This document shows positions 1-7,783 of a stretch of DNA of 64,000 bases, piece after piece. Positions within the stretch are counted from its first letter, which is position 1, and each line of letters opens with the position of its first letter. Made by a program: the position numbers and the translations under genes. Below the pieces are notes generated by a model. That model did not search any database. It saw nothing but the letters and a program-made list of their open reading frames with translations, and was not told where the DNA came from. The DNA is from Georgfuchsia sp049276455 (lineage in GTDB: Bacteria; Pseudomonadota; Gammaproteobacteria; Burkholderiales; Rhodocyclaceae), in contig JBASWL010000021.1 in NCBI GenBank assembly GCA_049276455.1, positions 62,001-126,000 of the forward strand, given 5' to 3'.

Positions 1-1
1 T

Positions 2-196
2 GAGAGCGTATCGAAGGAAGCCTGGCAGCAGTGGATCAGACTGCAGACCATGCTCATCAACGAGAACCGACTCAGTCTTGTCGATCCGGCCGCGCGCAAG
101 TATCTTTCCGAACAGGTGGAGAAGCATTTTTTCGGCGATGGCGCCGATTCTGCCAGTGGCTTTCTGCCGCCGGGAAGCAAGCCGCCAAACAAATAA
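2..196 (+). CDS. yggX: Fe(2+)-trafficking / oxidative-damage protection protein YggX, 3' part
   Basis: The window opens inside this gene. The last 64 codons are visible, in the frame starting at base 2, and end in TAA at 194-196. The text contains W-Q-Q-W-I-R, T-M-L-I-N-E-N-R-L, a P-A-A-R-K-Y-L stretch and E-K-H-F-F, which match the C-terminal half of the small (about 90-residue) YggX family. YggX is a cytosolic protein linked to iron handling and to protection of Fe-S enzymes from oxidation. The N-terminal part with the family cysteine lies before base 1. The tail after G-D-G-A is slightly longer and proline/glycine rich. The downstream MAPEG gene starts 20 bases later on the same strand and may be co-transcribed. 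Confidence 0.85.
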   Translation, partial: ESVSKEAWQQWIRLQTMLINENRLSLVDPAARKYLSEQVEKHFFGDGADSASGFLPPGSKPPNK

Positions 197-216
197 TACC
201 GGCAAGGGAGCCTGAA

Positions 217-612
217 ATGACGCCAACACTGTATTACGTTATCTACGCGGGGGCATTGACGATGCTGGCCTTGCTCATGGGTAGCGTTTTCCGCAATCGT
301 CTGTGGACCCTGCAAGGCTTCAAGATCGGCATTGGCAACCGGGACAGTGTCCCGCCGCCAACTCCACTGTCTGGCCGTGCCGATCGCGCGGCCATGAATA
401 CGCTGGAGAATTTTGTGCTGTTCGCTGCGCTCGCGATCACGGCGCATGTGGCCGGGATGGATAACGAACAGGTGGCGCTTGGTGCCGGGATATTCTTTTG
501 GGCGCGTGTAGCGTACCTTCTGATATACCTGTTGGGTATCGTTTACCTGCGCACGCTGGTTTGGGCGGTTGGTCTCGCCGGCATGGTAATGATCGCCGCA
601 GCGCTGTTTTAA
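217..612 (+). CDS. MAPEG family membrane protein
   Basis: 131-residue integral membrane protein with about four hydrophobic segments: near residues 4-24, 64-80, 87-105 and 111-131. The N-G-R loop features of MAPEG proteins are visible as F-R-N-R, G-R-A-D-R-A and M-N-T-L-E-N-F. MAPEG includes glutathione S-transferase-like and eicosanoid enzymes, but bacterial members mostly have no proven substrate. The start at 217 was chosen because a good ribosome site (AAGGGAG, 203-210) lies 6 bases upstream. A longer in-frame reading from base 31 would only be yggX in the wrong frame. It converges on rpiA with 30 bases between the stops. Confidence 0.8.
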   Translation: MTPTLYYVIYAGALTMLALLMGSVFRNRLWTLQGFKIGIGNRDSVPPPTPLSGRADRAAMNTLENFVLFAALAITAHVAGMDNEQVALGAGIFFWARVAYLLIYLLGIVYLRTLVWAVGLAGMVMIAAALF

Positions 613-642
613 CCGGGCACAATAAAACTGCTGCGGCAGGGA

Positions 643-1314
643 TCAGCGCGCCATTGTTTTTACACCATCCGTTGTCGCAAGCAGCAGCACATTCGCACTC
701 TGCCGGGCGAATAATCCGTTGCAGACCACGCCGACAATCTGATTGAGTTCAGTTTCGAGAGTTACCGCGTTCTCAATATCCAGCCCATGCACGTCGAGAA
801 TGACATTGCCGTTATCGGTGACAAAGCCTTCGCGCAGTCTGGGCTGGCCACCGAGCCTGGTGAGCGCACGGGCGACCTGGGAGCGCGCCATCGGGATCAC
901 TTCCACGGGCAGAGGGAATTTCCCCAGCGTCCTGACCAGTTTGCTTTGATCGCAGACGCAGACAAAAGTCGCGGCAACCGCAGCCACGATTTTCTCGCGC
1001 GTGAGGGCGCCGCCGCCGCCCTTGATCATTTCCAGTTTGTCGTTGATCTCGTCGGCACCGTCGATATACACCGGCATCTCCGACACGTCGTTGAGATCGA
1101 AGACCGGAATGCCGTGTTTTTCCAGCCGCAGCCTGGTCGCATCCGAACTGGCGACCGCGCCCTTGAGCCGGCCCTTGATGCCGGCGAGCTCGTCAATGAA
1201 GAAGTTCGCCGTCGAACCGGTGCCGACGCCAATGATGGCGCCAATGGGGATATTGTCGGCGACATAATCTCGCGCGGCCCGCGCGACGGCTTGTTTGAGT
1301 TCGTTCTGGTTCAT
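643..1314 (-). CDS. rpiA: Ribose-5-phosphate isomerase A
   Basis: 223 residues, the usual RpiA length. It interconverts ribose 5-phosphate and ribulose 5-phosphate in the non-oxidative pentose phosphate pathway in the cytosol. Family motifs are visible in order: G-V-G-T-G-S-T phosphate loop near residues 30-36, the S-S-D-A-T-R segment near 57, Y-I-D-G-A-D-E-I near 83-90, and K-G-G-G-G-A-L-T-R-E-K near 98-108, which carries the catalytic acid and lysine region. AGGAG lies 6 bases before the ATG. It is a single-gene unit. Confidence 0.97.
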   Translation of the reverse strand: MNQNELKQAVARAARDYVADNIPIGAIIGVGTGSTANFFIDELAGIKGRLKGAVASSDATRLRLEKHGIPVFDLNDVSEMPVYIDGADEINDKLEMIKGGGGALTREKIVAAVAATFVCVCDQSKLVRTLGKFPLPVEVIPMARSQVARALTRLGGQPRLREGFVTDNGNVILDVHGLDIENAVTLETELNQIVGVVCNGLFARQSANVLLLATTDGVKTMAR

Positions 1315-1514
1315 GTTGGCTCCTGTAATGGGGGAATTTTACAGGGCACTGGCAAGACTTTTTCGCCAAATATTAATTCCATTTGTCATGGCGCCGAATT
1401 GCTCTGCTGAAATCCGTTACTGATGTGCCGTCATGCCATGGAGCAGCAATTGGCCGGCAGTAACTGCTAGCCCGCGAAGGAAAGCAAACAAGCTTGGGCA
1501 GCAAAACCAGAGTA

Positions 1515-1543
1515 AATTTTAGTGAATATGCTTTTCTTATAAT
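1515..1543 (+). promoter_or_regulatory. Possible promoter for the 1561-4496 pair
   Basis: A perfect TATAAT at 1538-1543 lies 17 bases before the first ATG. The matching -35 position (AATTTT, 1515-1520) is poor, so either an activator is needed or the -10 match is fortuitous in this AT-rich patch. The rest of the 246-base gap from 1315 shows no gene. The short distance from the -10 to the ATG leaves room for only about 10 bases of leader and no clear ribosome site. Confidence 0.35.
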
Positions 1544-1560
1544 ATGGATATAATAATGGC

Positions 1561-2556
1561 ATGTATGCCTCAAATAAAGCGTACTCGCCCCGCCGCAAAT
1601 TCATATGCCTTCTTGGGACGCTGGCATATGGTCTCCTGTTGCCTGCCTGTTCAGTCAAATCCGAACCGGTCACGATCGGCCTGCATGTATGGCCGGGCTA
1701 TGAACCACTCCCCTTGGCACGCACGCTCGGCTGGCTGGATGAGAAGCAGGTCAGGCTGGTTGAAACCAGTTCCGCCACCGATTCCCTGAAACAGCTTGAG
1801 GAGGGCAGGATCGACGGTGCTGGCCTTACTCTGGACGAGGTGTTGCGTGCCCGCGAAAACGGCATTCCACTTTCGGTAGTGCTGGTCTGCGATATTTCCG
1901 CCGGGGCCGACATGTTCCTGACTAGTCCTGAAATCAAAACCCTTGCCGGCATCAAAGGTAGACGGGTAGGCGTCGAGGATGGAGCGTTGGGGGCACTGGT
2001 GCTGCATGAGGTGCTGCGGATGGCCAAACTCGGGATGGATGACATCCGGTCGATTTCGCTTTCGAGCGACCAACATGCGGACGCATGGGAGCGTGGCGAT
2101 ATAGATGCAGTAGTGACCTTTGAGCCTGTCGCCACCAAAATCCTGGCCATGGGAGCTAACCGGCTATTTGACAGCCGCATGATTCCAGACATGATACTTG
2201 ACGTGCTGGCAGTGCGAACCACGTTGCTTGATCGCACGCACGACGACGCGTTGCACCACATGGTTGCAACGCATCTGCGCGCCTTGAGCTATATCAACAC
2301 CAATCCGGATGACGCGTCCTACCGCATGGCGCAATGCCTCAAGCTGCCTCAAGAAAAGGTGATGGCGGTTTTCAGGGGATTGGCGCTGCCCGATCTGAAC
2401 AACAATATCCGGCTACTAGCGACATCCCCACCTGAGCTGTTGAGGAGCGTCAAGGAGATTTGCACAACGTTATGCGAAGCGAATCTACTGAAGGAACAGG
2501 CAAACGTGGATGGGCTGCTGCATCCGGAATACCTGCCTGAACCAGAGGCTACATGA
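1561..2556 (+). CDS. Solute-binding lipoprotein, NMT1/SsuA-like (ABC-type binding protein without transporter)
   Basis: 331 residues. A signal peptide ends in a lipobox L-L-P-A-C, making Cys30 the probable lipidation site, so the protein should be tethered in the periplasm. After it come V-T-I-G-L-H-V-W-P-G-Y-E-P and A-R-T-L-G-W-L-D, the layout of NMT1/TauA/SsuA-type binding proteins. A second lobe contains L-A-G-I-K-G-R-R-V-G-V and D-I-D-A-V-V-T-F-E-P. No permease or ATPase gene is nearby. Its stop overlaps the start of the downstream diguanylate cyclase by four bases (ATGA), which suggests translational coupling and a sensing rather than import role. The ligand cannot be read from the sequence. 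Confidence 0.8.
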   Translation: MYASNKAYSPRRKFICLLGTLAYGLLLPACSVKSEPVTIGLHVWPGYEPLPLARTLGWLDEKQVRLVETSSATDSLKQLEEGRIDGAGLTLDEVLRARENGIPLSVVLVCDISAGADMFLTSPEIKTLAGIKGRRVGVEDGALGALVLHEVLRMAKLGMDDIRSISLSSDQHADAWERGDIDAVVTFEPVATKILAMGANRLFDSRMIPDMILDVLAVRTTLLDRTHDDALHHMVATHLRALSYINTNPDDASYRMAQCLKLPQEKVMAVFRGLALPDLNNNIRLLATSPPELLRSVKEICTTLCEANLLKEQANVDGLLHPEYLPEPEAT

Positions 2557-4496
2557 GCGCCAGGTTTTGCCGCTGGCTCGTTGCCTGCTGCCTGCTTCTG
2601 GTGGCGTATCCGACATTTGCCCAGCAGCAGATCAAGATCGGCATCCTCGCCTGCAAGCCCAAAACCAATGTACGGGCGCAATGGACTCCGCTGGCAAAGG
2701 CACTCAATCTGGCAATTCCAGAATATGAATTTAGCATTGAAGCTTATGATCACGAACAATTGCTGGCTGCCGTCGCGGAGCGGAATGTCGATTTCGTACT
2801 CACCGATCCCAGCAACTATGTGCAGATGCTGCATCGCAGCGGTCTCTCCGCACCGCTCGCTACATTGGTCAGCTTGAAGCAAGGCAAACCGGCCGCAGCC
2901 TTTGGTGGCGTCATCTTTACGCTCGCCACCAGAACCGATATCCGAAAACTGGAGGATTTGCGCGATAAAAGCGTAGCGATTGTTTCTACTCAATCCATGG
3001 GCGGCTACCAGATGCAGGTTTTTGAGCTTGCCCAAACAGGTCTGCGTGTACCGCAGGATGTGAAAATCGCACTCACCGACATGTCCCATGAAAAAGTGGT
3101 TGAAGCTGTCCTCACGGGTCAGGTGGATGCCGGTTTTGTACGGACGGGCATACTCGAGAGCCTTGCCGGAGAAGGCAAACTGGACCTTGCCGGTATCTCG
3201 GTTCTTAACAGCTGGAGCTCAACTTTTCCAGTCCAGGTATCGACACGGCTCTACCCTGAATGGCCTTTTGCCGCCTTGGTTCACGCTGACAGGGACTTGA
3301 TGCGTGAAGTCGCGTCTTTCCTGCTCAGCCTTGATGAAAATTCACCCCTTGCCCAAGAATTGCATATTTACGGGTTCAGTGTTCCTGCCAACTACTCCCC
3401 CGTGGAGAAAATGCTGCAAGACTTGCGTATGCCGCCCTTCGACACAATGCCAGCCTTTACTCCGCGTGATGTCTGGAAAAAATACTTCCGGATAATTGTT
3501 GCGGGACTGGTCATGGCAGGTTTACAGCAGTTGCTTTGGGTACGCCTGCTCCTGACCAACAGCCGCCTGAAAGCCGAAAAGGCCCTGGTGCAGAAGCAGA
3601 CTGCAGAACTCAGGAAAAGCAAGGACCTCATCAACTCGGTCATCGAGGGTACTTCTGATGTCGTTTATGTCAAGGATGCGAATGGTCTCTTTACACTTTT
3701 TAATACGGCCGGCGCCAAACTCATGGAGAAAGGCGTCGGCGAGGTTATCGGCAAGGACGATACTTCTTTGTTGATACCCGAAGAAGCCAGAGCGGTGAAG
3801 GCTATCGATCAATCTGTCATGGCCTCCGGCAAGATAAGGACTTATGAAGAAGAGGTAACAAGGACGACCGGCGAAGTTTTGACCCTTCATGTCACAAAGG
3901 GCCCCTTGTTTGATGAACAGAATAACGTTACTGGTTTGTTCTGCATTGCGCGCGACATCACCGAAAAGAAAAAATCCGAGGAAATCATCTGGCATCAGGC
4001 CAACTTCGACGCATTAACGGGGTTGCCCAATCGGCGTCTTGCATTTGACCGCCTGGAGCATGAAATCAAGGTATCGAATCGTGAAGACATTCCGCTGGCA
4101 CTACTTTTTGTTGACCTGGATCGTTTCAAGGAGGTGAACGATACTTTTGGTCATCCGGCGGGCGACGCTCTGCTTAAGGAAGCTGCTCAGCGCCTGGTGA
4201 GTTGCGTGCGCGAGTCGGATACAGTGGGACGCTTTGGCGGGGATGAATTCATCATTATCCTGGACAGCCTGGAAGATCTCGCCAGCGTGGAACGCGTTGC
4301 CGGCAACCTGCTACTCAAACTGACTGAACCCTTTTGGATCGGCCAGGAGGCAGCGTATATCTCTTGCAGCATTGGTATCACCATCTACCCAGACGATGCG
4401 CGTGATGTCGCGACCCTGATAAAGTGCGCCGACAGTGCGATGTATGAGGCCAAGCGCCTGGGGCGAAACCGCTACCACTTATATTCCGCCATGTAA
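2553..4496 (+). CDS. Diguanylate cyclase with periplasmic PhnD-like domain, PAS and GGDEF
   Basis: 647 residues. Order: signal peptide or membrane anchor (1-23); PhnD-like periplasmic phosphonate/anion-binding domain (about 25-300); one membrane helix (about 311-333); short coiled linker; PAS domain (about 355-470); GGDEF domain (about 485-645). The catalytic GGDEF is intact at 562-566. Five residues before it lies R-E-S-D, a match to the RxxD product-inhibition site, so it is probably an active, feedback-inhibited c-di-GMP synthase. There is no EAL domain. It is coupled by a four-base overlap to the lipoprotein upstream, which could present ligand to it. What the PhnD domain binds is unknown. 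Confidence 0.9.
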   Translation: MSARFCRWLVACCLLLVAYPTFAQQQIKIGILACKPKTNVRAQWTPLAKALNLAIPEYEFSIEAYDHEQLLAAVAERNVDFVLTDPSNYVQMLHRSGLSAPLATLVSLKQGKPAAAFGGVIFTLATRTDIRKLEDLRDKSVAIVSTQSMGGYQMQVFELAQTGLRVPQDVKIALTDMSHEKVVEAVLTGQVDAGFVRTGILESLAGEGKLDLAGISVLNSWSSTFPVQVSTRLYPEWPFAALVHADRDLMREVASFLLSLDENSPLAQELHIYGFSVPANYSPVEKMLQDLRMPPFDTMPAFTPRDVWKKYFRIIVAGLVMAGLQQLLWVRLLLTNSRLKAEKALVQKQTAELRKSKDLINSVIEGTSDVVYVKDANGLFTLFNTAGAKLMEKGVGEVIGKDDTSLLIPEEARAVKAIDQSVMASGKIRTYEEEVTRTTGEVLTLHVTKGPLFDEQNNVTGLFCIARDITEKKKSEEIIWHQANFDALTGLPNRRLAFDRLEHEIKVSNREDIPLALLFVDLDRFKEVNDTFGHPAGDALLKEAAQRLVSCVRESDTVGRFGGDEFIIILDSLEDLASVERVAGNLLLKLTEPFWIGQEAAYISCSIGITIYPDDARDVATLIKCADSAMYEAKRLGRNRYHLYSAM

Positions 4497-4525
4497 TCCA
4501 TCACGCAGAGGCTGACTTGCCTGCT

Positions 4526-4695
4526 TATTGAGTTTTTCATAAAACAGGACATGTTGCGCCATGCCAACTTGATCAAAGACCTCGCTTCCCAAGCCTGTCA
4601 TTGCGAACCCCGGAGGGGCGTGGCAATCCAGCAATGGATCGCCACGGGCCTGTGGCCCTCGCGATGACGTTTTCCATGTTAAGGAATTATCAATA
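4526..4695 (+). mobile_element. MITE-like repeat, copy 1 (TA-flanked)
   Basis: This short non-coding repeat has a second copy at 14910-15055 in the same orientation. TA stands on both sides, and the ends read TTGAG...TCAA. With flanking bases, GCTTATTGA and TCAATAAGC are exact inverted repeats. The first 79 bases inside the TAs match copy 2 with one change. This copy carries about 35 extra bases that form a second hairpin (GTGGCAATCCA against TGGATCGCCAC) and lacks 11 bases present near the right end of copy 2. It sits between the GGDEF gene and lpdA. Nothing else is recognisable in the 248-base gap. Confidence 0.75.
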
Positions 4696-4744
4696 AGCGG
4701 ACTCAAGTTCATGCGTTGGCAACAAGCTGCCTGGCCCGTAAAAA

Positions 4745-6493
4745 TTACTTCCTGCGCTGCGGTGGCAGATCGGTACAACTGCCATGCGCCACTTCGGCGG
4801 CGAGACCGACGGTTTCGCCCAACGTTGGATGCGGGTGGATGGTCTTGCCGATATCTTCGGCATCGGCGCCCATTTCGATTGCCAGTGCGATCTCGCTGAT
4901 GATGTCACCGGCATTGGGACCAACGATGGCGCCGCCGATGATGCGTTTGGTTTCCGCATCGAACAGCAGCTTGGTGAAGCCGTAGTCGGCGCCGTTGGCG
5001 ATGGCGCGGCCCGAGGCGGCCCACGGGAACAGCCCCTTCTCGATGGCCCGACCCTCGGCTTTGGCCTGATCTTCGGTGATGCCGACCCAGGCGATTTCGG
5101 GATCGGTATAAGCCACTGACGGAATCACGGCGGCATCAAAGTGGCTCTTCTGACCTGCAGCCGCTTCGGCCGCGACGTGGCCTTCATGCACGGCCTTGTG
5201 CGCCAGCATCGGTTGTCCGACGATATCGCCAATGGCGAAAATGTGCGGCGCATTGGTGCGCATTTGCGAATCGACGGGGATGAAGCCACGCTCATTGACA
5301 TTGATGCCGGCTTTATCGGCGTCGAGTTTTTTTCCATTCGGGCTGCGCCCGGCGGCAACCAGCACGAGGTCATAGCGCAGTGGCTCAACGGGGGCATTCC
5401 CGCCTTCAAAGGTCACCCAGATGCCATCGGCCCTGGCTTCGACCTTTGTGGTTTTTGCTTTCAGCATCACCTGGTCGAAGCGCTGCGCATTGCGTTTCTC
5501 CCAGACCTTGACCAGGTCACGATCGACACCCGTCATCAGGCCGTCGAGCATTTCCACTACCGAAATGCGCGCGCCCAGGGTCGAATATACCGTCGCCATT
5601 TCGAGGCCGATGATGCCGCCGCCGATCACCAGCATCTGCTTTGGCACGGCCGCGAGTTCGAGCGCGCCGGTGGAATCGACGATGCGCGGATCGGCCGGGA
5701 TGAAGGGCAGCTTCACCGCCTGCGAACCGGCGGCAACAATGGCTTGGGCGAACTTCACCACCCTGGATCCCGCACTGGTTTCGACGGCCAGATGATGCGG
5801 ATCAACAAATTTGCCGAGACCTTGCACCACCTGCACCTTGCGCGCCTTGGCCATGCCGGCGAGGCCCGTGGTGAGCTTGCCGACCACCTTGTCCTTGTGC
5901 GCGCGCAGCTTGCCGAGGTCGACCTTCGGCGTACCGAAGTCGACGCCGAGCGCGGCGAAATGCGCGGCTTCTTCCATCACCGCCGCAACATGCAGCAGTG
6001 CCTTGGAGGGAATGCAACCGACATTGAGGCAGACACCCCCCAGCGTCGGGTAGCGTTCGACCAGCACCACACTAAGGCCGAGATCGGCGGCGCGAAAAGC
6101 GGCGGAGTAGCCGCCCGGCCCGGCGCCGAGCACGACAAGATCGGCCTCGATGTCGACGTTGCCGGCAAAGCTGGCAGCGGAGGCAACAGCGGCAGGTGCC
6201 ACGGGCGCAGCAGCGGGAACAGCTTTCGGCGCTTCCGCTTTTGTCGCGGCGCCGGCCTCGGTGTCGAGCAGGACAATGAGGCTGCCTTCCTTGACCCGAT
6301 CGCCGATCCTGACCCGGATTTCCTTTATCGTGCCGGCCGCGGGCGCCGGTATGTCCATCGTTGCCTTGTCCGATTCGAGCGTGATCAGGCTGTCTTCGGC
6401 CTTGACCCTGTCGCCGACCTTGACCAGAACTTCGATCACCGGCACATCGGCGAAATCGCCGATGTCGGGCACCTTGACTTCGAGTGCGCTCAT
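4745..6493 (-). CDS. lpdA: Dihydrolipoyl dehydrogenase (E3) with N-terminal lipoyl domain
   Basis: 582 residues, longer than the usual 470 because of an added lipoyl domain at 1-80 with the lipoylation lysine K43 in E-S-D-K-A-T. An Ala/Pro linker follows. Then comes the FAD-binding G-A-G-P-G-G at about 123-128 and the redox disulfide C155-L-N-V-G-C160. The NAD site G-G-G-I-I-G-L-E and the C-terminal H-P-H-P-T dimer segment are present. It reoxidises the dihydrolipoyl arms of the pyruvate dehydrogenase complex and passes electrons to NAD+. Lipoyl-bearing E3 is common in Betaproteobacteria and Neisseria. It is the last gene of aceE-aceF-lpdA and its start overlaps aceF by four bases. Confidence 0.97.
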   Translation of the reverse strand: MSALEVKVPDIGDFADVPVIEVLVKVGDRVKAEDSLITLESDKATMDIPAPAAGTIKEIRVRIGDRVKEGSLIVLLDTEAGAATKAEAPKAVPAAAPVAPAAVASAASFAGNVDIEADLVVLGAGPGGYSAAFRAADLGLSVVLVERYPTLGGVCLNVGCIPSKALLHVAAVMEEAAHFAALGVDFGTPKVDLGKLRAHKDKVVGKLTTGLAGMAKARKVQVVQGLGKFVDPHHLAVETSAGSRVVKFAQAIVAAGSQAVKLPFIPADPRIVDSTGALELAAVPKQMLVIGGGIIGLEMATVYSTLGARISVVEMLDGLMTGVDRDLVKVWEKRNAQRFDQVMLKAKTTKVEARADGIWVTFEGGNAPVEPLRYDLVLVAAGRSPNGKKLDADKAGINVNERGFIPVDSQMRTNAPHIFAIGDIVGQPMLAHKAVHEGHVAAEAAAGQKSHFDAAVIPSVAYTDPEIAWVGITEDQAKAEGRAIEKGLFPWAASGRAIANGADYGFTKLLFDAETKRIIGGAIVGPNAGDIISEIALAIEMGADAEDIGKTIHPHPTLGETVGLAAEVAHGSCTDLPPQRRK

Positions 6494-7782
6494 GCCAGCA
6501 GCCTCCCGGTTTCAGACAGCATCGCAGCCAGATGCTTGCAGAAGCGCGCGGCGCTGGCGCCGTCGATGACGCGGTGGTCGTAAGACAGCGACAGCGGCAA
6601 CATCAGACGCGGCAAGAACTCCCTGCCGTTCCAGCGCGGCTGAATTTCGCTTTTCGAAACGCCGAGAATCGCGACTTCCGGCGCATTGATGATGGGCGTA
6701 AAACTGGTGCCGCCGATGCCGCCGAGGCTGGATATGCTGAAGCAGCCACCCTGCATTTCAGTGGCGCTGATTTTGCCATCGCGCGCCTTCCTGGCCAGAA
6801 CAACAGTTTCCTGCGCAATTTCGAAAACGCTCTTTTGATCTGCATTGCGGATCACCGGCACGACAAGTCCATGTGGCGTGTCGGCGGCAAAGCCGATGTG
6901 GTAGTAACGCTTCAGCACCAGCGTCTCGCCATCGAGCGAGGCATTGAAGTTGGGATATTTCTTCAGCATCTCGACACTGGCCTTGATCAGGAAGGCAAGC
7001 ATGGTCAACTTCGCCCCGCCGGCTTCGGTCAGCTTGTTCGATTCCATGCGATGCGCTTCAAGCTCGGTGATGTCGGCCGCGTCGAACTGCGTGACATGGG
7101 GAATCATCACCCAGTTGCGGGCGAGATTGGCGCCGGAAAGTTTCTGGATGCGCGATAGCGGCTGCGCCTCGACCGGGCCGAATTTGCTGAAGTCGATCTT
7201 CGGCCACGGCAGCAGGTTGAGTCCGCCCGTTGCTGCAGCGCCGGGTGCTGTGGAGGTCATGATGCGTTTGACATGGCCCTTGACATCGTCCGCCGTGATG
7301 CGGTTTTTCGGCCCGCTTCCGGCCACCTTGCCGAGATCGACGCCGAGTTCGCGTGCCAGGGCGCGCACCGACGGGCTCGCGTGCGGCTTGTGGCCGCTTG
7401 CTGCTGCCACAGGTGCTTCCGCGGGCGCGGCAACCGCAGGCGCAGTCTGTGGCACCGGTTCGGCAACCGGCTTTGGCGCTGGCTTGACGGCTTCCGCAGG
7501 AGTAGTCTGCGCCACCGGCGCGGGTTTTGCGGCTGCCCCCTCGCCTTGCTCCAGCAACAGCACCAGGCTGCCTTCGGACAGCTTGTCGTCGAGTTTTACC
7601 TTCAGTTCCTTTACCGTGCCGGCCACCGGTGTCGGCACATCGACGGTGGCCTTGTCCGATTCGAGCGTGATCAGCGACTGCTCGGCGACGACTACATCTC
7701 CCGGTTTGACCAGAATGTCGATGACAGGGACATCCTTGAAGTCGCCGATATCCGGCACCTTGATTTCGATAATTGAGCTCAT
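6490..7782 (-). CDS. aceF: Dihydrolipoyl acetyltransferase (pyruvate dehydrogenase E2)
   Basis: 430 residues. One lipoyl domain (about 3-76, lysine K44 in E-S-D-K-A-T), an Ala/Pro-rich linker, a peripheral-subunit-binding domain (about H-A-S-P-S-V-R-A-L-A-R-E-L-G through D-D-V-K), then the catalytic acyltransferase domain with D-H-R-V-I-D-G near the C-terminus. E. coli E2 has three lipoyl domains; this one has one, with another on E3. The start at 7782 was chosen because M-S-S-I-I-E-I-K begins the domain exactly. It lies one base after the aceE stop, so the genes are tightly coupled. The lipoyl groups should come from lipB/lipA at 15257-16791. Confidence 0.97.
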   Translation of the reverse strand: MSSIIEIKVPDIGDFKDVPVIDILVKPGDVVVAEQSLITLESDKATVDVPTPVAGTVKELKVKLDDKLSEGSLVLLLEQGEGAAAKPAPVAQTTPAEAVKPAPKPVAEPVPQTAPAVAAPAEAPVAAASGHKPHASPSVRALARELGVDLGKVAGSGPKNRITADDVKGHVKRIMTSTAPGAAATGGLNLLPWPKIDFSKFGPVEAQPLSRIQKLSGANLARNWVMIPHVTQFDAADITELEAHRMESNKLTEAGGAKLTMLAFLIKASVEMLKKYPNFNASLDGETLVLKRYYHIGFAADTPHGLVVPVIRNADQKSVFEIAQETVVLARKARDGKISATEMQGGCFSISSLGGIGGTSFTPIINAPEVAILGVSKSEIQPRWNGREFLPRLMLPLSLSYDHRVIDGASAARFCKHLAAMLSETGRLLA

Positions 7783-7783
7783 G

